A stretch of 33,865 nt of DNA from contig NZGJ01000029.1 in NCBI GenBank assembly GCA_002689465.1, positions 23,848-57,712 on the forward strand, written 5' to 3'. This stretch comes from Rhodospirillaceae bacterium. GTDB taxonomy: Bacteria; Pseudomonadota; Alphaproteobacteria; MPNO01; UBA830. Below the pieces are notes generated by a model. The model was not told the origin of the DNA and ran no database searches. It was given only the letters and a program-made list of their open reading frames with translations. Position 1 is the stretch's first letter, and every line of letters begins with the position of its first letter. Positions 17,415-23,990 of this stretch are shown here, piece after piece. A program made the position numbers and the translations under genes.

Positions 17415-18374
17415 CTACATCTTCAGCAGTTTTTCAGCGTTTGCCGACAGCACTTTTTTCTTATCTTCGGGGCTAAGCGATATGTTCTCCATCCACTCGG
17501 TGCCCTGTATATTAGGGGCGAACGGATAGTCGACCGAGAACATGATCCGGTCGATACCCATTTCCATCATCGAACACACCATAGCCGGATCGGAGAAATT
17601 GCCAGACGTCGTAATATGGAAATGATTGCAGAATTTCTCTCGGAACGGATAGTCATTGTCCCGGGCAAGCGAGTCGCTGATGCGCCACAACAGAAACGGC
17701 AACCCCTCACCAAGGTGGCCGAGCACGATCTGGAGCTTCGGATATTCGTCGAACACCTCGCTCAGTACCATGCGGATACCGGCCGTCGCGGTCTCAACGG
17801 TGAACCCCCAGGCCGCAGTCAGAAGCGACGGGTATTTCGGCAGATAGTCGGCGTAATAGGCTCTGACGACATCCTGGTGCGGCACGGCGGGATGCAGATA
17901 AATTGGCACGTCTAGCGCCTCGGCACGCGCGAATATCGGCCAGTATTCCTTCCGGTCGATAAACTCGCCGTTGGTCAATCCGTGGATCATCCCACCCTTG
18001 AAGCCGTAATCCTTTACCGTGCGTTCAAGTTCATCGGCTGCCGCTTCAGGCGCCGGTGACGCAAGCGTCGCGAAACCAGCAAACCGGTCAGGATGGCGCT
18101 CGCACGTCTCGTTCAGACGGTCATTTGCAGCTATCGCCAGTCTGGTCGCGGTTTCGCCATCGAAGCGTTGAACCCCGGGCGCGCCCTGGGACAGAACCTG
18201 CACGTCGATTCCCGACGCATCCATTTCCCTGATACGCGTTTCATACAAGTCATCCATCTTGGCGCGAATAGGTGTGCCGGTGAAGCCTGATTTATCGTCG
18301 TACAGCGCTGCTATTTCTGGATCGAAATAGTGTTCTTCGATTGCAATGATCTTGTCGCCGCTTTTACTCGCCAT
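17415..18374 (-). CDS. Amidohydrolase/decarboxylase (ACMSD / gamma-resorcylate decarboxylase-like)
   Basis: 319-residue amidohydrolase_2 family TIM-barrel enzyme. The metal and acid-base residues line up with gamma-resorcylate decarboxylase: Glu13 and His15 (AIEEHY), His161 (IYLHPAVP), His220 (VLGHLGEGLPF) and Asp282 (FSVDYPF). Relatives decarboxylate aromatic acids (2,6-dihydroxybenzoate, 5-carboxyvanillate, 2-amino-3-carboxymuconate semialdehyde) or hydrolyse cyclic compounds. No signal peptide, so cytoplasmic. The ATG at 18374 has a strong SD (GAGGAG). It is the first gene of the leftward operon, with a partial palindrome 31-54 bases upstream that could be an operator. Its link to a 5-oxoprolinase-like enzyme is unexplained. 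Confidence 0.88.
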   Translation of the reverse strand: MASKSGDKIIAIEEHYFDPEIAALYDDKSGFTGTPIRAKMDDLYETRIREMDASGIDVQVLSQGAPGVQRFDGETATRLAIAANDRLNETCERHPDRFAGFATLASPAPEAAADELERTVKDYGFKGGMIHGLTNGEFIDRKEYWPIFARAEALDVPIYLHPAVPHQDVVRAYYADYLPKYPSLLTAAWGFTVETATAGIRMVLSEVFDEYPKLQIVLGHLGEGLPFLLWRISDSLARDNDYPFREKFCNHFHITTSGNFSDPAMVCSMMEMGIDRIMFSVDYPFAPNIQGTEWMENISLSPEDKKKVLSANAEKLLKM

Positions 18375-18404
18375 GGTCCGCTCCTCGTCGTTTGGTCTTT
18401 AATC

Positions 18405-18428
18405 TGGGCATTACGCGCGCTTTACCCA
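18405..18428. promoter_or_regulatory. Inverted repeat upstream of the amidohydrolase operon
   Basis: A 24-base partial palindrome with TGGG at one end, CCCA at the other and CGCGCG at the centre. It lies 31-54 bases upstream of the first ATG of the amidohydrolase-oxoprolinase operon, where a repressor or activator would bind. No regulator gene is adjacent. Inferred from symmetry and position only. Confidence 0.3.
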
Positions 18429-18708
18429 GCACATTGTATTTGTCGCCGAATGTATCAACCACAGGACGGTGTGTCAGCCTGACGCCCCTGAAAACTTTGA
18501 TGGCGCATATTGGCGCGGCAGGTAAATCGCAGCCCTATTACCGCGCCGATACCAAATGAGATCATTTAGCTTTAATATATACAGGCAATCCGCTGGTGGG
18601 TGACGGTTTTCCCAAGCTGAACGGACGTCATTTTCTCGCCACATTTTCGGCTAAAAAGAACGCGACCCCAGAACGAGGCCAAGGGTAGGCCCTTTAAAGA
18701 AAAGAACC
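18429..18708. other. Intergenic region between divergent genes
   Basis: About 280 bases upstream of the TerB-DnaJ gene, with no credible ORF. It contains an A/T-rich stretch near 18570-18585 (TTTAATATATACA) that could be a -10 region for the rightward gene, and a five-base-pair hairpin (AAGGG/CCCTT, about 18682-18695) just before that gene's start. I see no RNA gene. Confidence 0.4.
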
Positions 18709-19437
18709 ATGGCTCTTATCGGCAAAATCATCGGCGGTGCAGCAGGGTTTGCAATAGGTGGTCCATTGGGGGCGCTGGTCGGTGCGGCTGCAGGCCATGC
18801 TGTTGACCGGCTTCGGGGTTCCGACGAGGATGCCAGCGACAAGACGCGCCAGACCGCTTTCACAATTGCCGTAATTGCGCTTAGCGCGAAAATGGCGAAG
18901 GCCGACGGTCAAGTAACCCCGGACGAAGTTGAAGCGTTCCGCCAGATACTTCACGTACCGGAAGAGGAGCTAAAGAATGTCGGGCGCGTATTCGACGTCG
19001 CGCGCAAAGATGCCCGCGGCTTCGAGCCTTACGCCAAGCAGGTCGCAAAAATGTTCATCGATCGCCCCGCAGTGCTCGAAGAACTGCTGGATGCGCTATT
19101 CCACATAGCCAAAGCCGACCGCGTTATCCACCCTCAAGAGGAAGAATTTCTCCGGCAAGTCGCAATGATCTTCGGCTTTGATGAAGCAAAATTTGCTCGC
19201 ATTCGCGCGGGTCATCTCGGTGCGGACGCGTCGGACCCGTTCGCAATTTTGGGCGTCGTCCATGACGCGGACGATGCGGCAGTGCGCACGGCCTGGCGCA
19301 ACCTAATCAAGGAAAATCATCCGGACAAATTGGTTGCTGAGGGCATGCCACAGGATTTTATCGACATGGCTACAGCCAAGATGGCGACAATCAATGACGC
19401 GTGGAGCAAGATTCAAAAGCAACGCGGACTGAAGTAA
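18709..19437 (+). CDS. TerB-DnaJ domain protein (DjlA-like)
   Basis: 242-residue co-chaperone-like protein. Residues 1-30 are glycine/alanine-rich and hydrophobic (IGKIIGGAAGFAIGGPLG), resembling the glycine-zipper membrane anchor of DjlA. A TerB-like helical domain spans about 50-165, with AKADGQVTPDE and AKADRVIHPQEEEF, the two acidic motifs of the family. The C-terminal J domain (about 176-240) carries the His-Pro-Asp triad at 204-206 in KENHPDKL, so it should stimulate a DnaK-type Hsp70. DjlA-like genes commonly precede the AmpD-type amidase-rnpB-mraZ region in alphaproteobacteria, as here. The start is the ATG at 18709, with only a purine-rich stretch (AAAGAAAAG) as SD. Confidence 0.9.
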   Translation: MALIGKIIGGAAGFAIGGPLGALVGAAAGHAVDRLRGSDEDASDKTRQTAFTIAVIALSAKMAKADGQVTPDEVEAFRQILHVPEEELKNVGRVFDVARKDARGFEPYAKQVAKMFIDRPAVLEELLDALFHIAKADRVIHPQEEEFLRQVAMIFGFDEAKFARIRAGHLGADASDPFAILGVVHDADDAAVRTAWRNLIKENHPDKLVAEGMPQDFIDMATAKMATINDAWSKIQKQRGLK

Positions 19438-19468
19438 ACGCCGATGCCTGCAGAATCCTCCCGGCTGA

Positions 19469-19515
19469 GGCGGTGATGCCAGGGTCTGCGACAATGCAGA
19501 CGCTACCGTGCCGCC
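19469..19515 (+). terminator. Possible stem-loop after the TerB-DnaJ gene
   Basis: Inner stem GTCTGC (19484-19489) with GCAGAC (19496-19501) around a six-base loop, outer stem GGCGG (19469-19473) with CCGCC (19511-19515). It lies 32 bases after the stop codon and is followed by GGTCTTTATCATTT, which is only loosely T-rich. It could end the TerB-DnaJ transcript; the poor U-run makes this uncertain. Confidence 0.3.
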
Positions 19516-20090
19516 GGTCTTTATCATTTCCGCGGCCAACACCACCGCCATCACACCAAATTTAAGATGAGCGCGGCCATTGACCATTAATCGCGGCAAC
19601 CGCCTTTTCAATCCTCTTTAAAAATCGTTGATCAGCTTGCAGGGGGTTCGCAGGCCAATTAACTAAACGGAGGTATCTCTTATCTGCAGATGCGTGCCGT
19701 CAGGCAGGCAGGTCTCTCAACCCGATCCCGCTAGGCGTGACGTTTTCCGAAATCTTCAGGACCGACCGCAAAGCTTTTGGCGCACAGATAATCTAATACA
19801 ACAGCCTGTATAAGTTAAACTTGGAGAAGATTGGATGCCGTGGCGTCCTTGTTCTTCAGATCAATGAGTTGAACCGTCACCCCGTTGTGCGCATCACCCT
19901 CAGCGCTCAATCCCCGGACCAGCGTGATTGCGGCGCAGACCGACCTCAAACAAACGTTCCCCACCGCGCGATTGGGAGCGACAATCTGACCTTACCTCTG
20001 CTTCTCTTTTCTGCTTCAATTTGGGTGGTCTTTTCCCAGTATTCGCGATGTTCAGCAGCCGAACGATAACTCGGACTGAAGCTCTGCGAG
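19516..20090. other. Intergenic stretch without a convincing gene
   Basis: About 575 bases with no ORF I can support. The longest rightward frame (19821-20069, 82 codons, TTG start) matches nothing I know and lacks a good SD. I searched by eye for tRNA-like arms and found none. The region may hold an unrecognised small RNA or a long regulatory leader for the EamA gene; nothing in the sequence decides this. Confidence 0.4.
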
Positions 20091-20130
20091 AAATCTCCAG
20101 TTCCTTATATAAATCTCTGGTTCCTTACAT
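20091..20130 (+). repeat. Two tandem 20-bp repeats
   Basis: Unit 1 (20091-20110) is AAATCTCCAGTTCCTTATAT; unit 2 (20111-20130) is AAATCTCTGGTTCCTTACAT. They agree at 17 of 20 positions and lie directly end to end, 45-84 bases before the EamA start. A 20-bp period places both units on the same face of the helix, as expected for a regulator binding site. No binding protein can be named. Confidence 0.75.
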
Positions 20131-20174
20131 TAGCTGTTTGACTTCCCGCCCCTATCCGCGGAGTGTTCCGGTCC

Positions 20175-21062
20175 ATGAAACCTGCCCATATCGCCCTTGC
20201 TGTCCTCGTTATGGCTGTTTGGGCGTCCAATATCGCCGCTGCCCGGTTTGCAGCATCTGAAATTCCGGGCTGGGCGTTGATCACTGTCCGTATGATGGTG
20301 ATTGCGGTATCCCTGTTACCCTTCGTGTCAATCCCGCGCGGCTATATGTGGAAGATCTTCTGGCTCTCGGTAACCATGGGCACACTCCATTTTGGTCTGA
20401 TGTTTGTTGCGATCCAGCACATTTATGTCGGCACCGCAGCGCTGATCATTCAGACATCGGTTCCCTTTGCGCTACTACTTGCGCTACTCTTCTTTCGTGA
20501 GCGCTTTGGTTGGTACCGCGCCGCAGGGATTCTGATCAGCTTTTTTGGGGTAGCGCTTGTCGTTGGCGAACCACGACTGTCAGACAGTCTACTCTATGCA
20601 TTTATGGCATTGATATCGGCGCTGGCTTTCGGCGGCGCCAATTTGCAGCTGCGCGCGCTTGGCGGCGTCAGCGTCTTCGCAATCAACGGCTGGATGGCGG
20701 TATTCGCAATTCCGCAAATGACCCTAATGTCCATCCTATTCGAAACCGGTCAGTTCGAGTCCATGGCCAATGCGAGCCTGGAAACTTGGCTTGCCATCCT
20801 GCACATGGGCATCATCGTCAGCATCGTTGGCCATGGATTGTGGTACCAGATGGTCCCCAAGTATCAGACTAACCAGACCATGCCCTTTACACTACTGATC
20901 CCACTCTTCGGCGTGAGTATGGGCATTGTCCTGCTTGGGGAAACGCTCAATTGGCATATAATTGTCGGTGGGTTGATTATAATTTTTGGTGTGGCCATCA
21001 TTGTTTTTCGCGGCGAAACGCGCGACACGCCAGCAACACAGTGGGGAAGGTCGCTAGATTAA
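20175..21062 (+). CDS. EamA/DMT family transporter
   Basis: 295-residue inner-membrane protein with about ten hydrophobic helices in two EamA repeats (roughly residues 5-135 and 145-285), the drug/metabolite transporter architecture. Signatures: VMAVWASNIAAARFAASEIPG at the start of repeat 1, TAALIIQTSVPFALLLALLFFRERFG, and PFTLLIPLFGVSMGIVLLGETLNW in repeat 2. Family members export amino acids or other metabolites; the substrate cannot be read from sequence. I chose the ATG at 20175, with GGAG at 20160-20163 as SD; a GTG at 20163 would add four residues but overlaps that SD. It is followed four bases later by the amidase gene and is probably cotranscribed with it. Confidence 0.9.
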   Translation: MKPAHIALAVLVMAVWASNIAAARFAASEIPGWALITVRMMVIAVSLLPFVSIPRGYMWKIFWLSVTMGTLHFGLMFVAIQHIYVGTAALIIQTSVPFALLLALLFFRERFGWYRAAGILISFFGVALVVGEPRLSDSLLYAFMALISALAFGGANLQLRALGGVSVFAINGWMAVFAIPQMTLMSILFETGQFESMANASLETWLAILHMGIIVSIVGHGLWYQMVPKYQTNQTMPFTLLIPLFGVSMGIVLLGETLNWHIIVGGLIIIFGVAIIVFRGETRDTPATQWGRSLD

Positions 21063-21066
21063 GCAT

Positions 21067-21744
21067 ATGGATATCATTGAGAGAGCCTCCCCAAATGCGA
21101 ATGATCGCCCGGCAGGCGCTTGCATCGATATGGTCATTTTGCATTACACCGGGATGAAGACTGGCAAGGCAGCACTGGAACGACTTTGCGACGCGGATAC
21201 CGGGGTAAGCGCGCATTATCTGATCGACGAAGACGGTACTACCTATCGAATGGTCGCCGAGGCCCGCCGGGCCTGGCATGCCGGTTCCAGCCACTGGTCG
21301 GGCGCCGCGGATATCAACGACCGTTCACTTGGAATCGAGATTGTCAATCCGGGCCATGTTTTCGGTTACCGAGCGTTTCCCGAAACACAAATGCAAAGCG
21401 TCGAAGTGTTGCTTGCAGAGGTCGTTGCACGGCACCACGTTCCACCATCTCGCGTCGTCGGCCATTCGGATATTGCACCAACCCGCAAACAGGACCCTGG
21501 CGAACTGTTCGACTGGAAGCGTCTCGCCGATAAGGGGCTGTCGATTTGGCCAGAAGCGCCGGGTGATGCCGGCGACCCGGCAGATGCCCCTGGCCGCCTT
21601 GCCGAGATCGGGTATGATCCCAAAGCCCCACTTACCGATGTCGTTACTGCCTTTCAACGCCGTTTCGTGCCCGCCGGAGTCAACGGCATGCTTGATCAGG
21701 ACACCCTAGCGGCGATCGCCGCGGTTCACGTCTTAAACGGTTGA
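21067..21744 (+). CDS. N-acetylmuramoyl-L-alanine amidase (AmpD/AmiD family)
   Basis: 225-residue zinc amidase that cuts the bond between N-acetylmuramic (or anhydromuramic) acid and the stem peptide. The amidase_2 domain spans about 15-150; the zinc ligands are His26 (MVILHYTGM), His133 (VVGHSDIAP) and Asp143 (RKQDPGELFDW). A short peptidoglycan-binding_1-like domain occupies about 170-222 (DVVTAFQRRFVPAGVNGMLDQDTLAAI). There is no signal peptide, favouring cytoplasmic recycling like AmpD over periplasmic AmiD action, although the C-terminal domain recalls AmiD. It starts four bases after the EamA stop and ends just before rnpB, whose likely -35 overlaps its stop codon. Confidence 0.92.
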   Translation: MDIIERASPNANDRPAGACIDMVILHYTGMKTGKAALERLCDADTGVSAHYLIDEDGTTYRMVAEARRAWHAGSSHWSGAADINDRSLGIEIVNPGHVFGYRAFPETQMQSVEVLLAEVVARHHVPPSRVVGHSDIAPTRKQDPGELFDWKRLADKGLSIWPEAPGDAGDPADAPGRLAEIGYDPKAPLTDVVTAFQRRFVPAGVNGMLDQDTLAAIAAVHVLNG

Positions 21745-21746
21745 CG
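21741..21746 (+). promoter_or_regulatory. Candidate -35 element for rnpB
   Basis: TTGACG overlaps the stop codon of the amidase gene and lies about 30-35 bases before the predicted 5' end of RNase P RNA, the right distance for a -35 hexamer. The -10 position (around 21763-21768) is not a good match, so the assignment rests on spacing. Confidence 0.35.
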
Positions 21747-21775
21747 CGCAAAGCTTTTACCCCGAAGGTGTGATT

Positions 21776-22179
21776 GGTCCAGACGGTCGGATGGCCGCCT
21801 TTCGGCAATGGGGAAACCCGTCGGGGGGAGGAAAGTCCGGGCTCTACGGAAACACGGTGCCGGTTAATGGCCGGCGGGGGCGACCCCAGGGAAAGTGCCA
21901 CAGAGAGCAGACCGCCGTCTGTTTTGAGACGGTAAGGGTGAAAGGGTGTGGTAAGAGCGCACCGCGTCGCCGGTAACGGCGATGGCAAGGTAAACCCCAC
22001 CGGGAGCAAGACCGAATAGGGACGGCACGCGAACGATAGTTTGCAAGCGGGTTTCTGCGCTGCTGTCCGGGTGGGTCGCGATGAGGGGTCCGGTGACGGG
22101 CGCCCCAGATGAATGGCCATCTATCGTCTAGGTTTCGGTCTGGGCGTGGACAAAACCCGGCTTACAGACCGTCTGGACC
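21776..22179 (+). ncRNA. rnpB: RNase P RNA, bacterial class A
   Basis: Catalytic RNA of RNase P, which matures the 5' ends of tRNAs (and of tmRNA). The ends are set by a perfect 13-bp P1 helix: GGTCCAGACGGTC at 21776-21788 pairs with GACCGTCTGGACC at 22167-22179, giving about 404 nt. Conserved regions are visible: GAGGAAAGTCCGG at 21828-21840, CAGGGAAAGTGCCACAGAGA near 21887-21906, GGTAAACCCCACCGGGAGCA near 21990-22010, and ACAAAACCCGGCTTACAGA in the 3' part. It lies between the amidase gene and the dcw cluster, a familiar alphaproteobacterial position. Confidence 0.97.
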
Positions 22180-22263
22180 TGATATCTAACTTTGATAATG
22201 GCGTGAATTTCGCCAAACACAACCTTTGCTCCATGCTGACGCTCCCTTGGTGAACCCAAAATA

Positions 22264-22278
22264 GAACATAAAAAGAAC
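22264..22278. promoter_or_regulatory. Candidate LexA box (GAAC-N7-GAAC)
   Basis: GAAC, seven bases, GAAC: an exact match to the direct-repeat operator used by alphaproteobacterial LexA (GTTC-N7-GTTC on the other strand). It is in the untranslated region between rnpB and mraZ, about 140 bases before the mraZ -35. By base counting roughly one such match is expected by chance in a window this size, so position, not the match alone, makes it notable. No clear gene starts just after it on either strand. Confidence 0.4.
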
Positions 22279-22418
22279 AAAATGCTGCCATAATCGGTGG
22301 CTAAAGAATTGGTCATCCGAACTCGAGCTTAATTTTGAATGCCGCTGCAGCTCATGTAGCGACTTAAACGAATGCTTCTAAATATCTTTTCTTAACTGAT
22401 TCTTTACTACAAATAGCG

Positions 22419-22447
22419 TTGACTCCCATAGATACCCATGATATTCC
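22419..22447 (+). promoter_or_regulatory. Candidate dcw (mraZ) promoter
   Basis: TTGACT at 22419-22424 matches five of six bases of the -35 consensus. With a 17-base spacer the -10 is TATTCC at 22442-22447. The MraZ-type repeats begin at the end of the -35 and run through the -10, the geometry of an autorepressed promoter. Transcription would start near 22455 and leave a 5' leader of about 70 bases before mraZ. Confidence 0.55.
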
Positions 22448-22458
22448 ATATTGTCCCA
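22424..22458 (-). promoter_or_regulatory. MraZ operator: four TGGGN-type repeats, 10-bp spacing
   Basis: Read on the minus strand, four pentamers TGGGA, TGGAA, TGGGT and TGGGA are each separated by five bases. On the plus strand they are TCCCA 22424-22428, ACCCA 22434-22438, TTCCA 22444-22448 and TCCCA 22454-22458, exactly ten bases apart. MraZ of E. coli binds TGGGN repeats with this spacing in front of its own gene. Here they overlap the predicted promoter and are inverted relative to transcription. Confidence 0.75.
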
Positions 22459-22527
22459 AATACGTTAGAGGGACTTGGTTTCGTGCCGGTTCGCCGGCGG
22501 AAGAAAACAGGAAAGTCGGAGCGTCTC

Positions 22528-23001
22528 GTGACGTCGTTTATTTCAACATACGAGAACAAAGTAGACCGGAAGGGCCGCGTGTCGGTCCCAGCTGCCTATC
22601 GTTCGGTGCTGGGAACCGAGTCTTACCAAGGGGTTATCGCTTATCCCTCTATAACGCACAGCGTTATTGAAGCATTCGGGCGCGGGATGCTCGACGATCT
22701 GAATCAACGCAAGTTCAACCAGACGCTGGACGGTGGGGATTTTACCCAAGCGCTCATTGGCAGATCGGATGACGGCCTGGTCGAGACCGTCATGGCGATT
22801 TCGAGTGAACTGCCTTTCGACGGCGAAGGACGAATCATCCTCCCCGCCAGATTGATTAAACATGCCGGCATCACTGACCGCGCCACCTTTGTTGGGCGCG
22901 GCACGCGATTTCAGGTCTGGGCGCCGGGGGTTTATGAAAAACATCAAGCAGCAGAGGTCGAAGCACTCCGGGCCAAGCTCAGCGGCGGGGGTACGCTATG
23001 A
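22528..23001 (+). CDS. mraZ: Transcriptional regulator MraZ
   Basis: 157-residue DNA-binding regulator, first gene of the dcw cluster; it binds repeats in its own promoter as a ring-shaped oligomer. Two AbrB-like MraZ domains are visible: STYENKVDRKGRVSVPAAYR near residues 5-25 and ELPFDGEGRIILPARLI near 92-108, each with the DxxGR core. I chose the GTG at 22528 (SD GGAG six bases upstream), which puts the conserved FISTYENKVD at the N-terminus as in the family. The frame is open from an ATG at 22438, but that ATG is inside the operator and would add 30 unrelated residues. Its stop overlaps the start of rsmH (ATGA). Confidence 0.94.
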   Translation: MTSFISTYENKVDRKGRVSVPAAYRSVLGTESYQGVIAYPSITHSVIEAFGRGMLDDLNQRKFNQTLDGGDFTQALIGRSDDGLVETVMAISSELPFDGEGRIILPARLIKHAGITDRATFVGRGTRFQVWAPGVYEKHQAAEVEALRAKLSGGGTL

Positions 23002-23987
23002 CCTTAAAGGTGGGCGCCCCGACGAATTCCGAGCCCACCGACGGCCACGCGCCGGTGATGATTGACGAGGTGGTCGCGGCGCTGCAGCCGCGTGACGGTG
23101 GTCGTTACGTTGATGGTACTTTCGGTGCTGGCGGATACACCGCGGCAATCCTAGATGCCGCCGATTGCCGGGTCTGGGCGATTGACCGAGACACCTATGC
23201 CATAGCGGCCGCAGCAAAAATGGTCGACAAATACGCCGGACGCCTGACAGTGGTTGAAGGTCGCTTTGGCGACATGGTTGAAATTCTGTCGGGCGAGGGG
23301 ATAGAAGTAGTCGACGGGATAGCGCTTGATCTGGGCGTGTCTTCGATGCAAATCGATGATCCGAACCGGGGCTTCAGCTTTCGCCATGACGGCCCTCTCG
23401 ACATGCGGCAGGGCAATGACAGCTTGTCCGCGTCCGACCTCATCAATGGAGCAGATGAGGGTGTCTTGGCCGATATCATTTTTAACTACGGCGAAGAACG
23501 GCAGGCGCGGCGCATCGCCCGCGCGATCGTCAATGCGCGTGCCGACGCGCCTATTACCCGCACCGGACAGCTTGCCGATATCGTCCGCAATACCTACCGC
23601 GGGGGATCTTCTTCCAAGATAGATCCGGCCACCAAAACTTTCCAGGCCATCCGCATTCAGGTCAATGAAGAGCTGGACGAGTTGAAAAGCGGCCTCCGCG
23701 GGGCGGAAATCATGCTCGCACCCAGCGGAAGACTTGCAGTGGTGTCTTTCCACTCACTCGAAGACCGCATCGTGAAGGAATTCCTTCGCACGCATTCCGG
23801 CGAAATATCTAGAGCATCGCGGCACCTACCCGCGGCAATAAAAATAGGACCGGCACCGTGCTTCTCCCTGGTTCGCCGCGGCGCGCAGAAACCAAGCGCC
23901 AAAGAGACCACGCGCAATCCCCGTTCCCGGTCTGCACGGCTTCGGGTCGCGGAACGTACGTGTGCCCCACCCATGGGGGAGACCTAA
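22998..23987 (+). CDS. rsmH: 16S rRNA (cytosine(1402)-N4)-methyltransferase
   Basis: S-adenosylmethionine-dependent methyltransferase (also MraW) that modifies C1402 in the decoding centre of 16S rRNA. 329 residues, usual length. HAPVMIDEVVAAL opens the domain; the SAM loop is DGTFGAGGYTAAIL (about 36-49), followed by AIDRD, GIALDLGVSSMQIDDPNRGFSF and GPLDMRQG. The C-terminal half has KTFQAIRIQVNEELDEL and VVSFHSLEDRIVKEFL. The ATG overlaps the mraZ stop by four bases, so translation is coupled. Confidence 0.97.
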   Translation: MTLKVGAPTNSEPTDGHAPVMIDEVVAALQPRDGGRYVDGTFGAGGYTAAILDAADCRVWAIDRDTYAIAAAAKMVDKYAGRLTVVEGRFGDMVEILSGEGIEVVDGIALDLGVSSMQIDDPNRGFSFRHDGPLDMRQGNDSLSASDLINGADEGVLADIIFNYGEERQARRIARAIVNARADAPITRTGQLADIVRNTYRGGSSSKIDPATKTFQAIRIQVNEELDELKSGLRGAEIMLAPSGRLAVVSFHSLEDRIVKEFLRTHSGEISRASRHLPAAIKIGPAPCFSLVRRGAQKPSAKETTRNPRSRSARLRVAERTCAPPMGET

Positions 23988-23990
23988 CCG

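Noticed and set aside
19821-20069. 82-codon ORF in the gap before the EamA gene
   Set aside because: TTG start without an SD, no recognisable family, composition not coding-like.
22121-22234. 37-codon leftward ORF with a good SD (AAGGGAG) just after the LexA-type box
   Set aside because: Its position invites an SOS-peptide reading, but the second half is antisense to the 3' end of rnpB, it has no membrane segment, and no family match; probably chance.
22128-22316. 62-codon leftward ORF across the rnpB-mraZ interval
   Set aside because: Contains the LexA-type box within its frame and runs into antisense rnpB; no SD evidence.
22419-22458. Repeats near mraZ as a CRISPR-like or other repeat array
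   Set aside because: Units are only five bases with fixed ten-base spacing and overlap a promoter; the MraZ operator explains them better.
23151-23753. Leftward ORF (200 codons) opposite rsmH
   Set aside because: Antisense shadow of a conserved gene in a G+C-rich genome.
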